A stretch of 64,000 nt of DNA, from assembly GCA_049965615.1 (NCBI GenBank), contig JBMFWD010000007.1, positions 25,777-89,776 on the forward strand, in the 5' to 3' direction. The number at the start of each line of letters is the position of its first letter. The stretch's first letter is position 1. The stretch is from Acidobacterium sp049965615. GTDB taxonomy: Bacteria > Acidobacteriota > Terriglobia > Terriglobales > Acidobacteriaceae. Under the pieces are notes generated by a model. It was not told the DNA's origin and did no database searches. It saw only the letters and a program-made list of their open reading frames with translations. The translations under genes and the position numbers were made by a program. Below are positions 54,598 to 62,888 of this stretch, in pieces.

Positions 54598-55995
54598 TCA
54601 GGCGCCAACTGGATTGCGCAGCGTCCCAATCCCATCAATCTCAATACAAATCTCGTCTCCCCTCCTCAGCGTGAACGAGTCAGGCGGAACAATCCCCGTT
54701 CCCGTCATCAGCAGGCACCCCGCAGGAAAGCTGCACTCGCGATACAGGTAGCTCACCAGTTCCTCCGGAGCCCGCTTCATCTCAGTCAGCGTAGTCGTGC
54801 CGCTGAACTCCACGTCGCCGCCGCGAAGGATCTCAATGCGAATCTTCGTCGTTGCAGGGAGCGGATCCGTAGCCACCAGGATGCCCGGCCCCAGCGCGCA
54901 ACTGCCGTCATACACCTTGGCCTGCGGCAGATAAAGCGGGTTCTCGTCTTCAATATCGCGGGAACTCATATCATTCCCGATCGTGTACCCGATAATCTCT
55001 CCCCTGGGATTCACAACCAGCGTCAGCTCCGGCTCCGGAACAGACCAGCTCGCATCCCTGCGAATCCGTACCGCTTCCCCCGGCCCTACCACGCGCGCCG
55101 CCGTCGCCTTAAAAAAAAGCTCTGGCCGCTCCGCCGAGTACACGCGATCATAAAAGCTCCCGCCGCCCGCGCTCTTCGACTCCTCCATCCGCGCGCCCGG
55201 CGACGCGCAGGCGCGGCAGCCAACCTCCGCCGCATACTCCAGCGAGATCTGCTGCTGCGCAAAGCGAACTCCGATCGTCTGTACTTTGCCCGCGTCCTCA
55301 CCCTCTTCCGGCAGCAGCGTAACCCCGCCCGGAACCAGCACGGCGGGCGTCTAACCGCACCCAGCCAACGCCATCATCATGGCGGGCAACCCCTTGTCAC
55401 AGGTGGCCACGCCAAGCACGCCCCTTCTCGTCGGTAGCGATCGAATCAGCCGGCGCAGCACCATCGCCGCATCATTCCGAAACGGCAGCGAATCCATCAT
55501 GCCCGTGGTGCCCTGCGTGGGTCCGTCGCAAGGGTCAGTGCACGCCCCGGCAAACGGCAGCCCGCGCAGAGCCTTTAACTCGCGCGCAGCCTCGGCAACC
55601 AGCAGCCCAACCTCCCAGTGGCCGGTATGGAAACCAAGCGCGATTGGCTCACCACCCTCCGCGCGCAGGCCGCCGTGAGTGCTCAGGATAAGAAATTACG
55701 GATCCAGCAGTCGGCTCGTATCCCATCCCATCCCTGCATTTTGAGACAGCCCGAACAGGTTCCCCGAAGGCTCCATCAGCAGCATCTCCGGGTTTAACGG
55801 CAGCAATCCCGGCGGTCCGGCGGCATGCGTCTGCACCCGCCACATCTCCCGCCCGCCATTCTCAAACACCGAAATCAAAGGAATGCCAGAAATCGAGGGC
55901 CTCGCTTTCCCGTCAAGTATAAAGCTCCGTACTCTCTGCTTGCCGCGCTCACCCGGCAGCAGACAAACACGGGCATGACCCACCAGAATCACCAC
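54598..55995 (-). pseudogene. Fusion pseudogene: YjhG/YagF-type sugar-acid dehydratase N-part joined to FAH-family C-part
   Basis: One reading frame runs from an ATG at 55995 to 54598 with two in-frame stops, TAA (55698-55696) and TAG (55353-55351). The first part reads as an IlvD/Edd-family YjhG/YagF (xylonate-type) dehydratase: WRVQTHAAGPPGLLPL, NLFGLSQNAGMGW, LILSTHGGLRAEGG, CTDPCDGPTQGTTGMMDSLP, VATCDKGLPAMMMALAG, VLVPGGVTLLPEEGEDAGKV and GCRACASPG. At about 55195 it switches, in frame, to an FAH-family protein: ARMEESKSAGGGSFYDRVY, ELFFKATAARVVGPGE, NDMSSRDIEDENPLYLPQAK and DGSCALGPGI. Both genes are incomplete: the dehydratase lacks about two thirds and the FAH protein lacks its N-terminal part. 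A large deletion joined them. The stretch 54598-55341 might still be translated from a GTG. Confidence 0.8.
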
Positions 55996-56031
55996 CCAGA
56001 TGCCAAATCACCGGCCCAGACGTTATAAGGC

Positions 56032-57324
56032 TTGCGTGCTCACCGACAGCGGGAAACACTTCAGCAACAATTGAGACGTCGCTGGTGCTTTGTCGTGCCC
56101 GCCGTCTTCGTCACCTACAGCCTTGCCTACCTTGACCGCGCCAACTACGGCTTCGGCGCCGCCGCCGGACTCGCCCAGACGCTGCAAATCAGCGGATCGC
56201 TGTCGGCATTTCTCGGAGATCTCTTCTTCCTCGGCTATTTCCTCTTTCAGGTGCCGGGAGCAGCCTATGCGCAGCGCAAAAGCGCCAGGTGGATTGTCTT
56301 CGTCGCTCTGCTCAGTTGGGGAATTCTCGCTGCCTTGACCGGCGTCATTCGCATCTTCTGGCTGCTCGTCGTTGACCGCTTCCTGCCTGGCGTGGCCGAG
56401 AGCTTCATCTTCCCCACCATGCTCATCGTGCTCACCCACTGGTTTACCCGCAACGAGCGCTCACGCGCCAACGCCATCATGATTCTGGGCAATCCCATCG
56501 CAATGCTTTGGATGTCCTCCCTCACCGGCTACCTCATCCATCTCTTCGGATGGCAAATGACCTTCATCCTGGAAGGTCTTCCTTCCTGCCTCTGGGCCTT
56601 CGTCTGGCTCAAGACCATGCGCGATCGCCCGCAAAACATTCCCTGACTTAGCAACGAAGCATGCGACGATTTGAATCTGCGCCTCAAAGAAGAACAAAAA
56701 TCGCTGCCTAAAACCAGAAACCTGCTCGCTGCATGCCGCGTCCCCGCCGTCCTGCTGCTCTGCCTGCAATACTTCTGCTGGAGCATCGGCGTATACGGAT
56801 TTGTCCTCTGGCTCCCCACCATTCTCAAGGCAGGCATGCGCCAGGGCATTGAAACGGTGGGCTTCCTCAGCGTGGCTCCCTACCTGCTCGCCATCATACT
56901 CATGGTGATCGCGTCGCACCGCTCTGACCGCACCTTGAATCGCAAGCGCTACGTGTGGCCCTTCCTCGTTCTTGCGGCGCTCGGCCTGCTCGGCTCTTAT
57001 CTCACTGCTAACCATAGCTTCTGGCTCGCTTACGGATTCCTCGTCATCGCCGGCGGCGCAATGTACGCGCCCTATGGATCCTTCTTCGCCATCCTGCCTG
57101 AAATTCTTCCAGAGAACGTCGCAGGAGAAGCCATGGCGCTGGTCAACAGTTCTGGCGCGCTGGGCGCATTTGTAGGTACCTGGCTCGTGGGACTGCTTCA
57201 GGCCGTCACCGGCAACTCACAGGCGGGATTTCTCTTCATGTCCGCTTCGCTGCTGCTGGGCGGCCTGCTCATGCTGGGCCTTCGCCACAAGAAGCCGGAC
57301 CTCACACCAGCCGTCGTGCCTTAA
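56032..57324 (+). pseudogene. MFS transporter (ACS/sugar-acid type) with in-frame TGA
   Basis: Two halves of a major facilitator protein lie in the same frame. The first (56032-56646) has helices 1-6 with TYSLAYLDRANYGFGAA and the motif-rich loop after helix 2. The second (56647-57324) begins LSNEACDDLNLRLKEEQ, the usual cytoplasmic loop, followed by helices 7-12. They are separated only by TGA at 56644-56646, where this family normally has a Trp (loop pattern xxWLSxxE), so TGG to TGA is the simplest explanation. The likely substrate is a sugar acid, given its divergent position to the dehydratase/FAH remnant. The start is a TTG at 56032. A sequencing error cannot be excluded. Confidence 0.75.
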
Positions 57325-57409
57325 GACCAGTGCCCTTCGCGCCAGCGAATGTCACGCAACCTGCCCATCCCGGTGGCACGCGCAGCGCCCGCTCGTCACC
57401 TCGTGGCAT

Positions 57410-58075
57410 TCAAACGTTGCCGGCAATCTTGTGGCTCACCGCAAACAGCGCCAGTTCCACCCGGTTGTACATGCCAACCTTGTCGAAAATATTGCTCATA
57501 TGGTGCTTCACTGTTTGCTCGCTGATCGCGCACTTCTTCGCAATCTCCGGATTCGAGTACCCCGCAACCACCAGGTTCACAACCTCCAGTTCGCGCCGGG
57601 TCAACCCAAAATCCTTCGGCTGTCGGCTACGCACCTCAGGAGACGTCGCCTCACGAAGAGCCTCAACCAGCTTGTTCATGCATTCATCCGCAAACCAGTA
57701 CCGTCCTTCCAGCACCAGCCCAATCCCCCGTAAAAGATCTTGAGATGTACATTCCTTCAGCGCGATACCGCGCACTCCATGCTGCATGGCCTTCACTACT
57801 TGCTCCCTGGAAATCGCAGCCGTCAACACGATGATTCGCGCCAAAGGAGCCTGCAGCGCCAATGACTCCACGGCTTCCAGCCCGTTGGCCTGCGGCATCG
57901 ACAGATCGAGAAGAATCAAGTCCGGCTGCAGCTTCTGTGCCATCTGGATCAGGCCGCTCGTATTGCTCGCCTCTCCCACCACTTCGAATTCGGATTCGAG
58001 CTCAAGGAGACGGCGCAGTCCATCCCGAAACAGCGCGTGATCGTCGGCAATCAGAATGCGCGTATTGGATGTCAT
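57410..58075 (-). CDS. NarL/FixJ-type response regulator
   Basis: 221 residues. The receiver has Asp11-Asp12 and phospho-acceptor Asp57 in LILLDLSMPQANG. The LuxR-type HTH has LTRRELEVVNLVVAGYSNPEIA and EQTVKHHMSNIFDKVGMYNRVEL. The ATG at 58075 overlaps the stop of the upstream histidine kinase gene by ATGA, so this is its cognate, translationally coupled partner. It resembles the orphan regulator at 27454 and is probably a paralogue. Confidence 0.92.
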   Translation of the reverse strand: MTSNTRILIADDHALFRDGLRRLLELESEFEVVGEASNTSGLIQMAQKLQPDLILLDLSMPQANGLEAVESLALQAPLARIIVLTAAISREQVVKAMQHGVRGIALKECTSQDLLRGIGLVLEGRYWFADECMNKLVEALREATSPEVRSRQPKDFGLTRRELEVVNLVVAGYSNPEIAKKCAISEQTVKHHMSNIFDKVGMYNRVELALFAVSHKIAGNV

Positions 58076-59535
58076 GAGGCCCTCTGCATCGAAGAAATCG
58101 GACCGGCTGACCCCGGCGGCTTCCGGCTCCCTGACTCGGGCGTAATCTCCAGCTCCGTCTCCTTCAACCTGGACGCAGGACACAGCGGAAGCTCGATCTC
58201 CAATCGAACGCCACCGCCCATCGATGACTCCAGCGTCAAACAGCCTCCATTCGCCTGCACACGCTCGCAGATAGATCGAGGCTTATTCTGGAACGCGGCC
58301 AGCTCTGACAATTCATAATGCCCCGTAAAACCGAGTCCGCAGCCGTTATCCTCAATTTGTAGGTGAGCCCTGTTCCCAACATGGAATCGCACATCCACCC
58401 GCGTAGCCCCACTGTGCTTGCGCACGTTCGAAATCGCTTCCCGCAGAAGACACAGCAATTCAAAGCCGAGCCGCGGCGAAACTTTCACTCCCTCCATCCC
58501 GCAGGCAAGCTCAGCTGCAATTCCAGTCTCAGCCGCAAATTCACTCAGCACGCGCTCCATCATCCGTCGCACCGAATCCGGCTGCTCTCCGCGCTGTAGC
58601 TCTTCAATTTGGCCTCGCAATCTCCGAGTCTCCCGTCGAAGCGTCTCCCACACCGTTCCAGTCGCCCCATCCTTTCTCTTCCCCGCTGCGGCCTTCTCGC
58701 GCTCCAGCAACGCAATCTGAAGCTCCGTTGCGATCAGCGATTGCGTCACGCCGTCATGTAAATCCCGCGCAAGGCAGCGTCTCTCGTCTGCTCGCGCCAG
58801 GCTGTCAGCAATCTCGAATACATTTGCCCCGGCCACAGCCACGTCCACAATGTCCTTCAACGTGCTCATCCCTCTCCTGCGGCCAATCGATGCGGGCGCA
58901 TCCATGTATAGGACTCTTCCATGCCAGCGTGGCCCGGTGTCCAATTCGCTCACCATAAGCGTCTTGAAGGAACGCTGCTCGAACACGCCCGGGCAAGTCG
59001 GGAGCTCCGCACTTGCCAATGGCTTTCCATCCCGGTCCACACCCCAACTCGCAATCCCGTTGCTCTTGCGAACATAAAAGGCAGAACTTACCTTCCGTAG
59101 GCTCTCCATTACCCAGGGCTCTCCGGCCGTCGTCACTTCAACCATCAGTTTCCCTGTGCGCTGGACTCGCCAATCCAGCCGATCCCCCGTCCATCTATCC
59201 CAAATCGCTACATGCGCACCCTTTGCATGCAGCACTGACATCCCAAGTCGAAAGATGCTCTTCCAATGCGCCATCAGCGCATGGACCGGACTCGTCGTCG
59301 TCAACTCGGCGTCCTCGGGGCTGGCGTACAGCTTCTCTATCAGCGAGTCGCCTCTCACCACACCAACAACTGCCGCCAGCATCAGGAACGACGTGTCATC
59401 GCCGCTGCACACCATCCAGATCCAGCCTGCAATCGGCACCAGCCAGACGAAAGCCACAACAATCAGGTGCTTCCGCGATCGCCACCGCAACAACACGGAT
59501 AAAGCATCATTGAGTAAGTCCGCCAGCCCCTTCAT
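58072..59535 (-). CDS. NarL-group sensor histidine kinase (HisKA_3)
   Basis: About 487 residues. Two N-terminal membrane helices (LIVVAFVWLVPIAGWIWMV and SFLMLAAVVGVV) lead to a GAF-like region (about 100-250), a HisKA_3 box with phospho-His in LARDLHDGVTQSL, and an HATPase domain with LREAISNVRKHSGA and EDNGCGLGF. It phosphorylates the regulator encoded immediately downstream. The ATG at 59535 has GGAGG seven bases upstream. The frame continues upstream without a better site. The signal sensed is unknown. Confidence 0.9.
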   Translation of the reverse strand: MKGLADLLNDALSVLLRWRSRKHLIVVAFVWLVPIAGWIWMVCSGDDTSFLMLAAVVGVVRGDSLIEKLYASPEDAELTTTSPVHALMAHWKSIFRLGMSVLHAKGAHVAIWDRWTGDRLDWRVQRTGKLMVEVTTAGEPWVMESLRKVSSAFYVRKSNGIASWGVDRDGKPLASAELPTCPGVFEQRSFKTLMVSELDTGPRWHGRVLYMDAPASIGRRRGMSTLKDIVDVAVAGANVFEIADSLARADERRCLARDLHDGVTQSLIATELQIALLEREKAAAGKRKDGATGTVWETLRRETRRLRGQIEELQRGEQPDSVRRMMERVLSEFAAETGIAAELACGMEGVKVSPRLGFELLCLLREAISNVRKHSGATRVDVRFHVGNRAHLQIEDNGCGLGFTGHYELSELAAFQNKPRSICERVQANGGCLTLESSMGGGVRLEIELPLCPASRLKETELEITPESGSRKPPGSAGPISSMQRAS

Positions 59536-60333
59536 ATCCAGGCCTCCTTGCGTCGTTCGACCACCATTCCGCGCGGAATCAGTAGATCGGAACTTCCGGA
59601 TCATCTGAAGCCGCGCTTCTCGCGACACGATAGCAGTGCCATATCAGAGTGCTGGGGAAAACACTCGACCGTGCTTCGTTGGATGGCCCTTCATAGATCG
59701 TGGTTGGTCAGCTCCCATCAACCAGCGCCAATCCAAGTGCCAGCCTTACACGCTCTGCTGGCATATCCATACATATCGAAGTAAGCATATAGATACAGTT
59801 ATGTAATGACTGTCTCGATATCATCCCAGGACCACTCATCACATCCCCTCTTGACCGCCATCCGCCATCAATTTCCCCAGAGTCCCTCCAATGCAAGCTT
59901 CAAAGCCGCCTCTCACCACTCTCTGCGCGCTCCTCCAGTCTGGGGCAAATGCAGGCCCACCATTCGTACTCACCAATCGCATCGATGCAACCCTTCCTGC
60001 AGAATCGGGGCGCAGATAATCCGTCACAAAGGATCGCGCCCCCACAAAAAGCGCGCATCCCTCTTCCTGTGGCATACGCCAATTCGCTTTCGATGAACCA
60101 TCGATTGCGTTCTCGTCCCGCTCCCCGTGCGTCCGACAGTGCCACCACCACACGCAGAACCGGGCTATTTTAATGTGCCCCACTAACACCATGGAGCCGT
60201 ACTCCTCGTAGCACGATAGACGGTGCTGCCGTTGGACCTCCTTCGCCATTGTCTGCGGTGCCGCTTCCACCTACTCTCGAACCAGTAACTTCGAAATGCG
60301 AACGGTGTTGTGCTTTCCGTTCCAGGAGAAGGC
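59536..60333. other. Long intergenic stretch (about 800 bp), nothing recognised
   Basis: This spacer between the two-component genes and the exopolysaccharide genes has lower GC content than its surroundings, especially around 59760-59830. Several short open frames exist on both strands, but all are rich in Trp, Cys, His and Arg, with no ribosome sites or recognisable domains. It may hold promoters for the divergent kinase gene and the PilZ gene, or decayed DNA. Confidence 0.5.
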
Positions 60334-60693
60334 ATGAAAGCTAAGGAGGGCACGAATCAAACCAGATCGGCGACCAATCCAAGAACAACACGTTTTGAAA
60401 TCATGACCGCCGTCTGGTACCGGATTCGTGGAGAAAGTTCGTGGCGAGAAGGACTGCTGAAAAACTTCAGCATATCGGGAATGCTTTTCGTCGCCGACCA
60501 ACCCATCCAGAGAGGCACAAGCATCGAAATGAGATTCACGCTCCCAGTCGAATTAAAGGACAGGTGCCCCGCCGACGTCTGTTGTCGCGGCACCGTAGTC
60601 CGATCCGAACAGAATGCGAAACCAGGGAGCCCGATTTATATAGCTGCAAAGATTTTGCATTCGCACTTATTACGCCACAAAGAGATCGCATAG
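60334..60693 (+). CDS. PilZ domain protein
   Basis: 119 residues with one PilZ domain. A basic stretch (RTTRFEIMTAVWYRIRGE) comes first, then NFSISGMLF (the [D/N]xSxxG motif). Strands including GTSIEMRFTLP follow. PilZ domains bind cyclic di-GMP and often control exopolysaccharide production or motility. The first Arg motif (RxxxR) is not clearly conserved, so c-di-GMP binding is uncertain. The ATG at 60334 follows CAGGAGAAG. It lies just upstream of the exopolysaccharide genes, suggesting a regulatory role there. Confidence 0.8.
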   Translation: MKAKEGTNQTRSATNPRTTRFEIMTAVWYRIRGESSWREGLLKNFSISGMLFVADQPIQRGTSIEMRFTLPVELKDRCPADVCCRGTVVRSEQNAKPGSPIYIAAKILHSHLLRHKEIA

Positions 60694-60844
60694 GCATCAC
60701 TTGGCGTTACGTCATCCATGAGCATCATGGACTGTTGTCCTTGGCATTTCTTAAGCAAGAGGCGACCAGGCAATTGAACTCCTTGTCCTCGGCCGCGACC
60801 AGAGTGCAATGCGACCGTACCTCAGCAACACAACACGGTCGAAT

Positions 60845-61501
60845 ATGGAAAACAGGCAATGTAAGCCACAGGGCGAAGCTATGTTCAATGGACAAGACGG
60901 CATGCAGCAGAACAACTACCATCAAACCCCGCAGCCCGCGGAGTATCCTTCTCGGCGATCGTCAGATGCCATGGCATGGTGGGTGCTGTACACCCGCCAT
61001 CAGCACGAAAAAGCCGTCTCCGACGCCCTCACCGCAAAAGGATTGGAAGTATTTTTGCCGCTCTACGACTCGGTGCGCCGCTGGAAAGACAGGCGCAAAA
61101 CCCTTTCTCTCCCACTCTTTCCCTGTTACGTCTTTGTTCGAGGCGGCCTTGATCGCAGGCTCCAGGTTGTCACAACGCCCGGCGTGCACATGGTACTCAC
61201 CAGGGGAGAAGCAGTGGCGACCATCCCCGAAACGGAAATCGATGCAATTCGCCGTGCCGTCGAAGGCTACTTTGACATTGAACCCCAACCCTTCCTCTCC
61301 TGCGGAGATCGAGTGCGAGTCACCCACGGACCGCTCATAGGCGTCGAAGGAATCCTGCTCCGCAAGAAGAATCGATTCCGCTTGGTTTTATCCGTAAACA
61401 TGCTGGCGCAGTCTGTCGCGGTCGAAATCGACGCAACCGACGTTGAAGCAATCACTCCCAATCGTGTTGGCGTGTCCCTGCCGTCAATACAGTCTCTTTA
61501 G
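60845..61501 (+). CDS. UpxY/NusG-like transcription antiterminator
   Basis: About 218 residues. A NusG N-terminal domain (WWVLYTRHQHEKAVSDAL, then FLPLYDSVRRWKDRRK and LFPCYVFVRG) is followed by a KOW-containing C-terminal domain (GDRVRVTHGPLIGVEGILLRK). Specialised NusG paralogues of this kind (UpxY, RfaH, LoaP) promote elongation through long polysaccharide operons. It sits just upstream of a polysaccharide export gene, as expected. The start is uncertain: ATGs at 60809, 60845, 60881 and 60968 are all in frame and none has a clear ribosome site. Confidence 0.85.
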   Translation: MENRQCKPQGEAMFNGQDGMQQNNYHQTPQPAEYPSRRSSDAMAWWVLYTRHQHEKAVSDALTAKGLEVFLPLYDSVRRWKDRRKTLSLPLFPCYVFVRGGLDRRLQVVTTPGVHMVLTRGEAVATIPETEIDAIRRAVEGYFDIEPQPFLSCGDRVRVTHGPLIGVEGILLRKKNRFRLVLSVNMLAQSVAVEIDATDVEAITPNRVGVSLPSIQSL

Positions 61502-61587
61502 CAAGCGACCTCTCTGACCAATCGCGACGCCGCGCCAACATGCCAGTCAGGCCAAACGCCGCGGCACTGTCCAGGATGGAAATCACC

Positions 61588-62214
61588 ATGACAGCCACAC
61601 CCTTCTATCGGATCGCATTCACCTCACTCCTGCTTCTCGCCACCATCGCAACGCAAGCACGAGACGCGTTCGCGCAAACGCCGGCCACTGAGGCCTCCAG
61701 TGCACCTTTGCGTGCGGAGATCTCACCGCCCCACAAGTCCACCAGCAGCACTTACGTCATTGGCGACGGAGATCTGCTCGCCATCAATGTGTGGAATGAG
61801 CCGGACTTCAAGCAGTCCTTCCCTGTGCGGCCCGACGGCAAAATCACTCTGCCCCTCATCGGATCACTGCAGGCGGCCGGCACCACTCCTTCGCAACTCG
61901 AAGCAACCATCGCAACCAGGCTTGAGGCATTCATTCACAACCCCAACGTCACCGTGATGGTCATGACGATCAATAGTCGCAAGTTCAACATCCTCGGCCG
62001 TGTCGCAAGGCCCGGCTCATACCCTCTGTCTGGAAACATTACCGTGCTCGACGCAATCGCGCAGGCGGGCGGACTTACCCCCTTCGCAAAGGTGACGCAC
62101 ATCTACGTCCTGCGCAAGGCTTCCAACGGCAGCGAGACGCGCCTGCCATTCAACTCATTGCTGTCCAAAATAGCGGATAACTGCGGTGGCTTGGCGGCGG
62201 AGCGAGCAGGCTGA
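61588..62214 (+). pseudogene. Wza-like polysaccharide export protein truncated by an insertion
   Basis: A signal peptide (YRIAFTSLLLLATIATQARDAFAQ) is followed by the polysaccharide export domain (YVIGDGDLLAINVWNEPDF, RPDGKITLPLIGSLQAAG) and an SLBB-type domain (FNILGRVARPGSYPLSGN, VLDAIAQAGGLTPFA). The family sequence stops at about LPFN (near 62154). The remaining ~20 codons to the TGA at 62214 are insertion-element DNA. Wza-like proteins form the outer-membrane channel for exopolysaccharide. The missing C-terminus includes the last strands and the end of the second domain, so activity is doubtful. The ATG at 61588 follows AGGATGG. Confidence 0.8.
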
Positions 62215-62861
62215 TCCCGAATAATCTGGAATGGTTTCCTGGGCAAGGACCACTTTCAGAGAAGAGAGGATCAGCCATGAGTCAAACATGTAGTGTGTTT
62301 TCTCAGTTATTGCAACTGTTTTCACGTGGGGAGTTTGCGCGGGCGGTGAGGCAGCACGGGGCCGAGCGCCGCGCCAAGGGGTTCAGCTGCTGGGGGCAGT
62401 TTGTGGCCATGCTGTTTTGCCAGGTGGCGCAGATGAAGTCGTTGCGCGAGGTTTGCCTGGGTCTGGCCTGTTGCGAGGCACCGCTGAAGCACCTGGGGCT
62501 GATGGAAACGCCGAAGAGATCGACCCTGGCCTATGCCAACGAGCATCGGCCGTGGGAACTCTACCAGACGGTTTTCGGTCAGCTTTTGGAGAAGTGCCGG
62601 TCGGAGGTGGCGGCGCACGGCGGGGTGAGGAAATTCCGTTTCAAGAACAAGCTGATGAGTCTGGACGGCAGCATCATCGATCTGTCGGTGTCGATGTTTG
62701 ATTGGGCCAGGTACCGGCGCACCAAGGGGGCCATCAAGCTGCATCTGCTGCTGGATCACCAGGGCTATCTTCCCTCGTTCGCGGTGGTGACCGAAGGCAA
62801 GCGCAGCGAGTTGGAGGTGGCGCGCAGCCTGCGTCTGGAAGCGGGCACGATTCTGGTCGTG
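62155..62861 (+). mobile_element. IS4-family insertion element, left part only
   Basis: Insertion DNA begins inside the polysaccharide export gene at about 62154-62161 (starting near CTGTCCAAAATAGC) and carries a transposase gene. Its right part is cut by a second element at about 62860, so only the left ~700 bp are seen. Exact ends are inferred from where the export protein's sequence stops. Terminal repeats could not be verified because the right end is outside the window or lost. Confidence 0.6.
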
Positions 62862-62888
62862 TCGTTAGCACATGATATGTCCGGTTGA
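62277..62888 (+). pseudogene. IS4-family transposase, interrupted
   Basis: The first ~195 residues of an IS4-family (DUF4372 N-terminal domain) transposase are present: FSQLLQLFSRGEFARAVRQH, then MKSLREVCLGLA and the first catalytic Asp in KLMSLDGSIIDLSVSMFDWA. IKLHLLLDHQGYLPSF follows. The sequence breaks after GTILVV, just where DRGY with the second Asp is expected, and the frame closes in foreign sequence at 62888. The coding strand is G-rich at third positions, unlike host genes on this strand. The start has AGAGAGGA upstream. Confidence 0.85.

Noticed and set aside
54598..55341. Treating the FAH-family stretch as a normal complete gene starting at GTG 55341.
   Set aside because: The first ~49 codons clearly encode dehydratase sequence (VLVPGGVTLLPEEGEDAGKV to GCRACASPG), not an FAH N-terminus, so it is a truncated product of the fusion.
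56644..56646. Selenocysteine at the TGA in the MFS transporter.
   Set aside because: The position is expected to be Trp in a cytoplasmic loop, no SECIS-like hairpin is evident just downstream, and MFS transporters are not selenoproteins.
54598..57324. Possibility that the three in-frame stops in this cluster reflect stop-codon recoding.
   Set aside because: The three stops are TAA, TAG and TGA, one of each, in a cluster that also carries a deletion junction. Genes elsewhere in the window use all three as normal stops. Decay is simpler.
59839..60270. A 143-codon minus-strand frame in the long intergenic gap.
   Set aside because: Composition is odd (many Trp, Cys, His), there is no ribosome site, signal or recognisable domain, and overlapping frames of similar quality exist on both strands.
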